Assembly: GCF_902635505.1 (NCBI RefSeq)
Contig: NC_045428.1
Location: 300,195,107 to 300,259,106, forward strand
Length of the DNA stretch: 64,000 nt
Source of the DNA: Sarcophilus harrisii
Lineage: Eukaryota; Chordata; Mammalia; Dasyuromorphia; Dasyuridae
Direction of reading: 5' to 3'
Shown here piece by piece: positions 55,165-64,000 of the stretch. Under the pieces are notes generated by a model, which was not told the origin of the DNA, did no database searches, and saw only the letters and a list, made by a program, of their open reading frames with translations. Position numbers and translations under genes: made by a program. Positions within the stretch are counted from its first letter, which is position 1, and the number at the start of each line of letters is the position of its first letter.

Positions 55165-55740
55165 AATAGAGATAAGGACAAAAAGCAGAGAAGATAGTTT
55201 TGATTACATGAAACTGAAAAAGCTTTTACTCAAATAAAATTAGCATTTCTTAAGGTAAGAACCATTTACCAGGGCAAAAGTATTTGTATTGCATTTGTTA
55301 AACACAAATAAGGTTTTGATATCCAAGATATATAGACAACTAACAGAAAGCTATAAGACTAAATATCATTCCCAATAGATTAGTGGTCAAAGAAAATAAA
55401 TAAGCATCTTTCAAAAGAAGTATCACAAGCTATTAGCAGTCATGTGCTCCCAATCATTAATAATAAGAGAAATGTCAATCAAAATTATCCTGAGATTTCA
55501 TCTCATATTCTCAACTAACTGACAAAAGATAACAAAAGACAAGAATGGTCCCTGTAGGGAGGACTGTGGGAAGACGGACACTGCAATGGTGGAATAGATT
55601 GGTATAACCACTCTGGAAAGTAATTTGGAATTACACAAGTAAAATAATTAAAATGTCCACACCTTCTGAGATCTCTGCTAAACATTTACTCCAAGAAGGT
55701 TTCTTACAAAAGCTATCTCAATCAGTCTGTAAAGATGACT
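55165..55740 (+). mobile_element. L1 ORF2 C-terminal fragment
   Basis: AGATAGTTTTGATTACATGA, AACTGAAAAAGCTTTTACTC, TTTTGATATCCAAGATATAT, ATTAATAATAAGAGAAATGT and ACCACTCTGGAAAGTAATTT. Antisense to IGSF11 and only about 65 bp from exon 2. Old; no long frame. Confidence 0.85.
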
Positions 55741-56019
55741 TTGGCCTTATTCACTCTAAACATAAAAACATTCTATTTCAGAAATTTTTAGGACCAGTTA
55801 TTTTACTGCTTCATCAAGTAAAATATTAAGTGTTCTTAAGTATAGACAAATTGAGTGAAAAGAAAAGAACAAAACTAAGTACAAGGCAAAATCAAAAAAA
55901 AAATGTTGAAATATCTAAGATCATGAAGTTATAGCATATCCAGATGACCCTCTTCTTTTCTCTTTCTATATATGCTATCAGATTTGGTGATCTCATAAGT
56001 AAGTTAAGTCAATGAATCT

Positions 56020-56130
56020 TCATTAAGCAGCTACTATATGTCAAGAATTGGGAATGCAAAAATGAACAAAGAATGATAATCCTTGTCCTCAAGAAGCTTA
56101 CATTCTAAAGGAGAAGAAAACACACAAAAG
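56020..56130 (+). repeat. MAR1-type fragment
   Basis: TTCATTAAGCAGCTACTATA, GTCAAGAATTGGGAATGCAA, TTGTCCTCAAGAAGCTTACA. Confidence 0.75.
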
Positions 56131-56229
56131 GAAACTGAAGAAGAGAGAGTAGAATGGAAAGAAGAGATGGTATGATGGAAAAGTCCAAGGAGTACAGTCA
56201 GGTAGAAAATCTTCCATGGATTCAATTGA

Positions 56230-57300
56230 TCTCTATACAAATGACTTAGATCTATTTTTCTAGCCCTACAATCTCTCCAACCCTCTGTAGTATCAAATCA
56301 CAAGCTGCTTATTACATATTCCAAACTAGATACTGGGTAGACGTAAACTCGCCATGTCCAAAACAAATCTCTCCCCATTCCCCATAACCCAAAGACTGCT
56401 CTTTTGAGTTTACCTACTACTCTCCAGGCTATCATCACCCAGGCTTGCGACCTAAGGCATCATCCTCAATCCCTCCAGTGTGCTCATCTCACAGAACAAT
56501 CTATTGCTAAATTCTATGGTTTCTACCTTTACAATATCTTTGACATATACCCACTTCTCCTCTCTGATAATGACATCACTCTGGTACAGGCTGTCATCAC
56601 GTCATTCCCTGACTTTTTTAATATCCTGGATTTCCCATTCTAATTCATCCTCCACTCAGATGTCAAAGGGATCTTCCTAAAGTTCAGGTTTGATTACATC
56701 ATATACATTCCCCAACCCCCATTATATAACTCCAGTGGCTCTCTATTATCTCCAGGATCAAATATTAAATCTTGTTTGACTTTTAAAACCTTTCTCAATC
56801 AGGCAGCTTTTTATCATTCTGGTTTTCTAATAATTTACTTTATTTCCTTTTATTTACTCTGTCATCCACCTTCCTACTATTCCTCAAACAGGATACTCTT
56901 TTCTTAACTCTTTGCCTTTCCCTTAGCTGTTTTTCAAGCCTTGGAATGTTCCCTGCTCTCATCTTAGCCTCCTGGATTCCTTGGCTTCCTTCAAAATCAG
57001 ATTAAAATCCCATGTTCCCCAAGAAGCCATCCCTATTCTCCCCTCTTCCTATAATTAATTCTTTCCCTCTCATATTACCTCCCACTTAATTCTGTATATT
57101 TCTTGTATGTACACAGTTGTTTGTATGTTGTCTCCTCCATTAAAATGTGACTTCTTTAAGAAAATATACTGATTTTATATTCTTTTTATTCTCAGTACCT
57201 AAGAGAGTGACTGATACGTTTAATGTCAAATATGTTTTCAGTTGTATCCAACTCTGTTACACTAGTAACAGTACACATAGTAAATGTTCATTGGCAACTA
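56230..57300 (+). mobile_element. L2 LINE ORF end and 3' UTR, longest L2 in window
   Basis: CATGTCCAAAACAAATCTCT, CATCACCCAGGCTTGCGACC, TCTGGTACAGGCTGTCATCA, AGTTCAGGTTTGATTACATC, TCTCCAGGATCAAATATTAA, TTTCAAGCCTTGGAATGTTC, CCAAGAAGCCATCCCTATTC and CAGTACCTAAGAGAGTGACT, in L2 order over more than 1 kb. The plus-strand frames at 56404-56680 belong to it. Confidence 0.85.
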
Positions 57301-57859
57301 ATTTATTATTCGGGAGCATGGCTTTTCTTAAAATCACAAACATCATTCAGAACAAGACGAAGTAATATTTTAAAATTATTTTCAAAATTATCTATATGTT
57401 AACTGATAGAACACTGAAAGAACTGTAACTGAAGAAATGATGACCTTTCAAGTTTTAGGTCAAGATCATGCATAAAACAGAACTCTAAAAGAGACATCTA
57501 AGCAGAATAAGAGCATATTCTATCACTAATTTCATCCCTTTCCTAAATCCAAAAATTCAATTTATTGACTTGCTTTGAAATATTTACTCATATTTGTGTT
57601 GTTAAAAATCAGCTATCCAACTTATAATAAAGAAACAAAACCCTATGAAAGTAGGAATACTGTGCATGTAATCTCACATGTGCTAAAAGCCAAATAAGAA
57701 ACACTGACTTTAGAAAGACTAAAAAAAAAATGCTTGCCTTTTTCTTTCTATTTCAAATTGGAACAGATAAATTGTACTACTGTGCTGCTAAATGAACTAA
57801 GCATATCTGAGTGTGAGGCGATGCTCTCAGCATGCACAGGGGGCACTCAGGTAGGTACT

Positions 57860-57985
57860 ACATTATCCTGTAAACTCCTTGAAAGAAGGGACTATCTTTT
57901 GGCTCTTTTTGTATCCCCATTACTCAGCACCATACATGGCACACTACAGGCATTTAATAAATGTTTTTTGATTAAATGATATACC
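57860..57985 (+). mobile_element. L2 3' end fragment
   Basis: TGTAAACTCCTTGAAAGAAG, GGACTATCTTTTGGCTCTTT, CAGCACCATACATGGCACAC and TTAATAAATGTTTTTTGATT. Confidence 0.8.
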
Positions 57986-58039
57986 TTTGTTCCCTTGTAA
58001 AATGAACAGACCTGAAATCTATGAGCTTATGATGCAGTA

Positions 58040-58240
58040 AAAAAGAAACTACATTTGAAGTCACAGAACCTAAATTCAATTCCAATCCCAATCATTTCTG
58101 TCTATGCAATTCTGGAAAGTCACTTAAATGCTGTGGGCTTCAATTTCCCCAAATATAAACTGGGGGAGGAGAAGCTAAGATGAGAGAGGATTAGATGATC
58201 TCTAAGGTCTAAAAATATGATCCTAGGGCTCCATTCTTCA
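58040..58240 (+). repeat. THER1/MIR-type SINE
   Basis: TCACAGAACCTAAATTCAAT, CTGGAAAGTCACTTAAATGC, ATTAGATGATCTCTAAGGTC, ATATGATCCTAGGGCTCC. Confidence 0.7.
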
Positions 58241-59099
58241 CTCTCTCTAGAACTCATCCCTAAGTCTCCCAACACTTATTGATAAGGGGACTACTGCTGC
58301 TGCTGCCACCAATACCAACACCAACACCACACTTAGTAAGGACAGAGTAGCAACCTCCTCCTCTCCATGAGAATATCCTCTTGGACCAATTTCACTTCCA
58401 TCAAGTTCCAGAGACAGATGAGTTAGTTTTAGTAGAAATTTTAAAGAGATTAACACAAAGGGGGAGGGGAGAATTCCCCAAAGGAAAGTTCTAGCTTTCT
58501 GAATTTTTATGGCTGCAAAACAAATATTATCTAAACTGTGTTTAGGTAGGTTTGGTTTCTGTTTTCAGATACTGCAGATTCATTAATCTATCTAAGAGAT
58601 TAACCTAAAAGGGCTCTTCACTGAAGAAGGAAAATTAACTGAAAAGTAAATATAAAATCATTTCTGCTTTGTTTTTTGTGCCTGGGGATGTGGGGAGGGA
58701 GGTGGATTGAAAATGGTTCTATTTGTTTTCTTTTTTTTTGGACACACATAAAGAGGTACTAAAGGATATTTTTAAAATGCATTCAAGATACTTTTATTCA
58801 AGAAATAATGTATATCAGTTCCACAATATACACTCAGTTATGAAAAAGGACATGCAAAGAAGAAAAGGGCAAAGGTGAAAGGCCAAAAAAATTAAAATTA
58901 AAAAAGAATGAATGGATGTTTAGAGAAATTTGTGGGAGCTGGCAATGTGATAAAGGTAGAGGAATGAGGGAGATGAAAGGAGAAGAAAAAGATTTATTTT
59001 CAAGGCAACTGTACTGTAGCAAGAGTAATACTTCCCACAGTACATCTATAAACAAGTACGTTTCTATATTTTGGATACAACCCTTTTTCATCTCTGCTT

Positions 59100-59335
59100 T
59101 TCTTAAGAATCTTTAGTTTTCTTCAAGACTATCCCAAGATGCCCCTCCTACTGGGAGCATTCTCTGATCTTGATAATTGTGGGTGCTTTCTCCTTCCTGA
59201 AATGACACTTTGCTATGTCTATCTCTAAAAGAATATAAACTCCTACAAGGGAGAATTTCCTACATTTTTTTCTTGACATTTTTAGTACCTAATAAAGTGC
59301 TGCCATAAACAAAATAAACATTTAATAAATGATAG
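59100..59335 (+). mobile_element. L2 3' end fragment
   Basis: AAAGAATATAAACTCCTACA, AGGGAGAATTTCCTACATTT, then CATTTAATAAATGATAGTTT. Confidence 0.6.
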
Positions 59336-59354
59336 TTTATTCAAAATTATGAGA

Positions 59355-59760
59355 GTTGGGAACAGAGTTAAGATGGAAGAATAAAGTAATTCTGGCTAAG
59401 CTCTTTCAATACATCCCTCTAACTTAAAAAAAGCATGTCAAACTGAATTCCAAATGGATAACCAACAAAAAAGTTGAGAGCAATGGCCAAAATTTTCTTC
59501 AGATCACACCACTTTGGAAACACCAAAAACTTGCAGGCCACCAGACCATCTGTGAAAGCAGCAAGACATAAAATTCAGACAATCGGGTCAGATACACCCC
59601 CCACCCCAAGAAGTGAGTAGAGCCCAACTCTAAAGTAAAATCCAAAGTCAAAAAATAGACTGGAAAAATAAGCAAACATCAACAACCAAAACAAACTAAA
59701 ACCCACAGCTTATCTTAAAAAGCTACTTTGGTGACAGGAAAGTTTCAGACACAATTCATA
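59355..59760 (+). mobile_element. L1 5' UTR fragment
   Basis: GGGAACAGAGTTAAGATGGA, AGAATAAAGTAATTCTGGCT, AAGCTCTTTCAATACATCCC parallels the marsupial L1 start (acagagccaagatggcggag). The rest is A-rich and diverged. L1 5' ends are scarce here; nearly all other L1 copies are 3' ends. Confidence 0.6.
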
Positions 59761-59794
59761 AGAAAACTGCAAATTAAAGAATTATTGGGGGGGG

Positions 59795-59795
59795 T

Positions 59796-59827
<32 letters not shown>

Positions 59828-59851
59828 GGGGGAGGAGAGAGAAAGAGAGAT
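59795..59851. repeat. (GA)n simple repeat
   Basis: GAGAGA runs with GGAG interruptions, preceded by an 8-G run at 59787-59794. Confidence 0.95.
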
Positions 59852-60374
59852 TGATTTTTAAAAGGTAAAAAAAATTAATCAAAAAATGGGGAAAGAAATG
59901 AAAAACAATGTAAGAAAATTATGAAAATAGAATTAACAGCTTAATAAAAGAGGCACAGAAAGGCAAAAATGAGAGCAAAAAAAGAAAAATAGAAATAGGA
60001 AAAGATAAAATGAAAAAATGTTGAAAAAAGCAAAGGAAAGCTGGGAATAGGTGATAAAGATGGTTCATGGGGTAGATTAAAAGGAAGAGAAAGGGTTTAT
60101 TCCCAGGCAGTAGTACTGTAGTTAGAGTAATATCTTTAGTCACAGAAGAAAATAATTCCTTAAATATTACAATTGGTTCATATAGACTTTTTACAAAAAG
60201 GTACAAAACCTCACTGAAGAAAGTAACTCTTCAAATATTAGAATTGGTCAAGTGGAAGTTAATGACTATAAGACATCTTGATACAATAAAAGAAAACCAA
60301 GACTAAAACCATAGAAGGAAATCTAAAGCACCTGGAAAATAGATCAAGGAGAGATAATTTAAGATTTTTTTATG

Positions 60375-60545
60375 TGATATTGTTATGTTTTATTATGTGA
60401 TTCTGGCTGAGTCACTTAACTTTCAATGACCTCAGTTTCCTCATCAATAACATGGAGTGCTATTATTAGCACTTACCTCCCAGAGTTGTTAGGATAAAAT
60501 AGGATATTTGTAAAGTGCTATATAAATATTAACTATCATAATACT
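60375..60545 (+). repeat. THER1-type SINE fragment
   Basis: TTCTGGCTGAGTCACTTAAC, TGACCTCAGTTTCCTCATCA, CCTCCCAGAGTTGTTAGGAT, TTGTAAAGTGCTATATAAAT. Confidence 0.8.
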
Positions 60546-60604
60546 TCATATAAAGTTACACATAGTGTCAAAAGAACCTAATTTTAAGTATGGAAAATTA
60601 GTTT

Positions 60605-60745
60605 GGTTAACTTTTTATTTTATTTTTTTCCTTCATTACATATAAACAAAATTTTTTTAACATTTGCTTCTTAAATTTTGAGTTTCAAATTTTTTCTTTC
60701 CTCCTTTCTCCTTCCCATCACTAAAACAAACAATTTTAATAGAAT
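60605..60745 (-). mobile_element. L1 3' tail
   Basis: TTAAATTTTGAGTTTCAAAT, CCTCCTTTCTCCTTCCCATC, the reverse complement of the 3' tail seen at 16450-16540. Confidence 0.55.
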
Positions 60746-60779
60746 ATACAAATCCAATCATAGAATACACTATTGTAAA

Positions 60780-61240
60780 GAAAAACTGGAAACAAAGAAG
60801 CTATCCATGTCTTGGGATATAAAAAATTGTAGAGTATGAATGAAATGGCATATTACTGTACCAAAAGAAATGTTGAAATGAACAGCTTCAGAAGATATAT
60901 GGAAAACATCTATGAACTGATACAAAATGAAGAAATAACTAGAAAAACATTTTAAAGAATGACAACAGTTTAAAGAAAAACAACCTTGAAAGAACTCTTA
61001 CCTAGGCAATGACCAATCATATTTCCAAAAAAATCTATGATGAAACATATTATGCCTCTCCTATCAGAAAGTCACTGGAATTAAAATGAAAATGAGGTAA
61101 TATCTTTGAACATGGCAATACAGGAATTTGTTTTGATGGATTAAACATTTTTATAAGTTTTTAAATTATTTATGCAGGGGAACTGAGAGGAAAATGTAAT
61201 AAATGCTCATAAAATAAATCAAGAAATACGTTTTTAAACT
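60780..61240 (+). mobile_element. L1 3' end
   Basis: AAACTGGAAACAAAGAAGCT, TGGCATATTACTGTACCAAA, ACATCTATGAACTGATACAA, ACCTAGGCAATGACCAATCA, CTATCAGAAAGTCACTGGAA. Old, strongly diverged. Confidence 0.65.
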
Positions 61241-61619
61241 AAACATTAGTTTTTAAAAATATATTTTAAAAATATCACTATTTTAAACATAGCTCTTCTT
61301 TCCTCTACTTTGCTGGAACTGGTATGAAATCAAATGAAAACAGGGAGCCACTAAACTATACCTGTGAGCCACATGCTGACATGGTGGTAATATTATTTAT
61401 GTTTCATTGTATTTTTATTTATTTTGTTAAATATTTTCCAGTTACATTTTTAATCTATTTCAGGCCACATTCAAGAAGTGTTGTGGGCTGCATGTTTGAC
61501 ACTTCTATTCTAGAACATAGAAGTCATTAAGATTGTAAGCTCCCATCACAGTTCACTGCTATTATTATAATCAACCCAGATATCATATTCAATTATTTGT
61601 CTTTAATCTGTTACTATTA

Positions 61620-61725
61620 CAGAAGATCAGACTTAAGAGATGAAAGGAACATTAAAGTTTTCCTAATCCAACCCTCCCATTTCATAGGTGAGGAAACAAG
61701 CCTAAAGAGACTATGACTGAACAAT
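61620..61725 (+). repeat. MIR-like fragment
   Basis: AGATCAGACTTAAGAGATGA, AGTTTTCCTAATCCAACCCT, CCCATTTCATAGGTGAGGAA. Confidence 0.65.
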
Positions 61726-61754
61726 AGGTTCATAAGTGAACTTATTACAATCAG

Positions 61755-62262
61755 CAAGACGATTTCAGAGAAGCATGGAGAGACTTACATGAACTGATGC
61801 TAAGTGAAATGAGCAGATCATTACACATGGTGATTATACAATGATCAATTCTGAGGGACATGGCTCTTTTCAACAATGAGATGATTCAGGCCAGTTCCCA
61901 AGGTCTTATGATAAAGAGAGCCATCTACATCCAGAGAGAGGACTGTGGGAACTAAGTGTGGATCACAACACAGCATTTTCACTCTTTTTGTTGTTGTTTG
62001 CTTGCATTTTATTTTCTTTCTTACCTTTTTGATCTGATTTTTCTTGTGCAGCAAAATAAAAATTGTATTAATATGTATGCATATATTGGATTTAACATAT
62101 ATTTTACATACTTAACGTATGTTGGATTACTTGCTACCTAGGGGAGAGATGGGGAGAGAGGGGGGGAAGATTGGAACAGAAGGTTTTGCAAGGGTTAATG
62201 TTGAAAAATTATCCATGAATATGTTTTGAAAATAAAAACCTTTAATAAAAGATGAAAAAAAA
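61755..62262 (+). mobile_element. L1 3' end, well preserved
   Basis: AAGCATGGAGAGACTTACAT, GAACTGATGCTAAGTGAAAT, GCCAGTTCCCAAGGTCTTAT, GTGGATCACAACACAGCATT, then GGAACAGAAGGTTTTGCAAG, AAAATTATCCATGAATATGT, AATAAAAACCTTTAATAAAA tail. Younger looking than most L1 copies here. Confidence 0.9.
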
Positions 62263-62394
62263 ACCAGTCATTCTAGAAGCAAGGATAAAGAAGAAACACA
62301 TTTCAGGCACACAGGTAATCAGTAAAAAAATTAACAGAGATGGGAGATGAGGAGATGAGTTGAGGGAAAACAGAATTAAGGATGAGGAAAGGAG

Positions 62395-62500
62395 GAAGGG
62401 AGGCAGAGGATCAGGTTCGGGGAGAGCAGGTAAAAGGGGGGAAAGAGAGAGACAAACAGAGAGAGACAAAGAGAAGGAGGGGAGAGAGGAAAGGAGGAAG
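62395..62500. repeat. GA-rich simple repeat
   Basis: GGGAAAGAGAGAGACAAACA and related units. Confidence 0.8.
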
Positions 62501-63164
62501 ATCTTAAGTAAAGATTAAATGGTCTCTTAAATGCCAGGGAAATTTTTCTGAGCAGAAGAATGTCATTGTCAAATTTAAGTCATTTAAAGATTATTTTGGC
62601 AGCTGTGTAAAAGAAATCCTAGAGAAAGGAGAGACTAGAAAACAAGGAGACCAATTAAAAAACTATTACAACAGACCACAGAAGTGATAATGAGGGCCTG
62701 AAAACAGGCCCTGTGAGTGGAATATTATTACTTCAGTTACTTTTAACAATATCCTTGGGAATTAGAATTTTAGGGGAGAAAATTTAAATAACAGGGAATC
62801 AATGAAATGCAAAGCATTTTATATTGTGTACAAATCCCACAAAGTTGTGCCAATGCTTCTCAGAACCTATGTCATTTGGTTCTTAAAATCAATCAGTCTA
62901 TGAGGTTGTCAGTACAAGTAAGTACTCCATTTATATAAGAGGAAAATAAGAGTCAGCAGATGTAAATGATTTGTTCACTGTCCAATGTCACAAGCCCAAC
63001 AAAAGAAGGAAGAAAGGCCTAAGTATTGGATTCAAATTCAGTTCTTTTTCCAATAAGATAATATTTATAAAACATTTAGTCCAGTGCCCAGTACAAAGTC
63101 GGTATGAAAAGGGTATTCCCTTCCCCTGCTTCCTCCTTCTTTCTACTGTGCTTCGCTGAAGTTC

Positions 63165-63295
63165 ACAGGATCATAGGGTGTAGAACTGGAAGGAGAGTTT
63201 AGATTGGCTCTAAACCCATATTCCCATCTTACAGATGAGTAAGTTGAGGCCATTGGAAGTAGAGGTGACTTGTCCAAGATAAAAAGCTGAAACAT
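63165..63295 (+). repeat. MIR-like SINE fragment
   Basis: GGATCATAGGGTGTAGAACT, GGAAGGAGAGTTTAGATTGG, TCTTACAGATGAGTAAGTTG, GTGACTTGTCCAAGATAAAA. Confidence 0.7.
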
Positions 63296-64000
63296 TGAAA
63301 GAGATGGTATATAATCACAGAAAAGAAAAAGAAAAGCATGAGGAAATGAAGTTAAATCTAATTGAGATGCAGAAAAATTGGATTTAAACATTTTAAGCAA
63401 AGATTATGATGAGAATGGCACCGTGGGCGTGCACTGAGAGTAGACCTTAAGTCAAAATTAACAGGAACAATAATACCTTCAACCAAGTACTCTCAGTCCC
63501 TATTAATGACTAGTAACAAAAAATTCCCTTTGTGATTAAAAAAAAATACTCAATAAGAGCGAAAATAGGGTAGGATCTAAAAATAAATTATTTGAGGAAC
63601 TCTACACATAGAGAGATTAAGACTATGGATAACAGACTTCACAATCTTGCCAAGGTCAAATCCAATCTTGTTTAAAAAAAAAAAAAGTATCCCAGAAAAG
63701 TTGTTTTCAAAATATGGAAACATTATTGCAGGAAAGTGCCATGACTCAGAAAAACAATGACAAAGGTTATCCTTTCTAAGAAGGCTGATAGAGAGGAATG
63801 GGATGAGAAGAGATTGCCTTGTAAAAGCAGGTGGCCAGTAGCATGAATCTAGAGTGAACCCTGCAATTTTTATAACACCCTATACCTCCAACACCTCACT
63901 TAAAAAGAAATATTTCGCATGAGAAATCTGGGGAAATCCTCAAGCATAAACAAAATTTCCTTGGGGAGAGAGGAAAGGAAATAGGTGCTTTTGCATTTTA

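Larger units (their letters stand above)
16565..64000 (-). other. IGSF11: IGSF11 gene locus, 5' end outside window
   Basis: The minus strand carries six coding exons that splice in phase into a two-Ig-domain, single-pass membrane protein matching my memory of human IGSF11 nearly residue for residue in the Ig domains. IGSF11 (also BT-IgSF or VSIG3) is a homophilic adhesion molecule of the CTX/CAR family. It is known from brain and testis, binds PSD-95 and AMPA receptors at synapses, and is reported as a ligand of VISTA. The window supplies 1247 coding nt (about 415 codons including the stop). Missing are the start codon, the signal peptide exon and the promoter, all beyond 64000. The paralogues CLMP, ESAM and CXADR were considered and fit less well, because the transmembrane, juxtamembrane and C-terminal residues follow IGSF11. 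Confidence 0.95.
55101..64000 (-). other. IGSF11 intron 1, partial
   Basis: No exon-like coding match to the IGSF11 signal peptide was seen upstream of exon 2, so the rest of the window is taken as intron 1. In human this intron is very long, which fits. It contains L1 parts, L2, MIR/THER1 and GA repeats. About 57315-57850, 58245-59090 and 62500-63160 hold nothing that I can name. Confidence 0.8.

Noticed and set aside
1-64000. CRISPR arrays, operons, phage or plasmid features
   Set aside because: The DNA is vertebrate nuclear sequence with spliced exons and SINE/LINE content. Tandem repeats are microsatellites without unique spacers.
1-64000. ESAM, CLMP or CXADR as identity of the Ig gene
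   Set aside because: They share the V-C2-TM plan, but the exact text of the V domain ([19 protein letters not shown]), [20 protein letters not shown] and the C-terminal end fit IGSF11.
55101-64000. IGSF11 exon 1 or promoter within the window
   Set aside because: No CpG island, no signal-peptide-like frame with a phase 1 donor, and no conserved block was seen here.

Overview
The window is vertebrate nuclear DNA, most likely from a marsupial. It is AT-rich, packed with interspersed repeats, and holds one recognisable gene split by large introns. The marsupial call rests on the repeats: tRNA-derived SINEs beginning GGGGCAGCTAGGTGGCACAG, MAR1- and THER1/MIR-type SINEs, and L1 3' ends with the marsupial type of 3' UTR. 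The WSINE1-like copy at 30551-30695 ends in a form I associate with Australian marsupials rather than opossum. That is a judgement from memory, not a database result.

The gene is IGSF11 (BT-IgSF, VSIG3) on the minus strand. Six consecutive coding exons lie here, each with GT and AG at its borders and in matching phase: exon 2 (54937-55100), exon 3 (51834-52041), exon 4 (49014-49169), exon 5 (31796-31918), exon 6 (29222-29372) and exon 7 (18580-19024 plus 3' UTR). Together they give 1247 coding nt, about 415 codons with no stop before the last. They encode the mature V-type Ig domain, the C2-type Ig domain, the transmembrane segment, a glutamate-rich juxtamembrane stretch and a cytoplasmic tail ending SLV, a PDZ-binding type end. 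Exon numbers assume one upstream exon for the signal peptide, as in human. That exon, with the promoter, lies beyond position 64000, and 55101-64000 is part of intron 1.

Layout: 1-16560 is intergenic DNA downstream of the gene and contains only repeats plus a few unassigned stretches. The 3' UTR occupies about 16565-18579 and is a repeat-poor island with two candidate polyadenylation signals. Introns 6 (10.2 kb), 5 (2.4 kb), 4 (17.1 kb), 3 (2.7 kb), 2 (2.9 kb) and 1 (partial) are mostly L1, L2, CR1/L3, MIR/THER1, MAR1, hAT and a few LTR fossils. The most unusual object is a 1.6 kb almost pure purine tract (44631-46239) in intron 4, which lies inside the 3' end of an old L1 copy. I found no second protein-coding gene, no structural RNA gene, no CRISPR or operon-like organisation, and no evidence for a new biological system.
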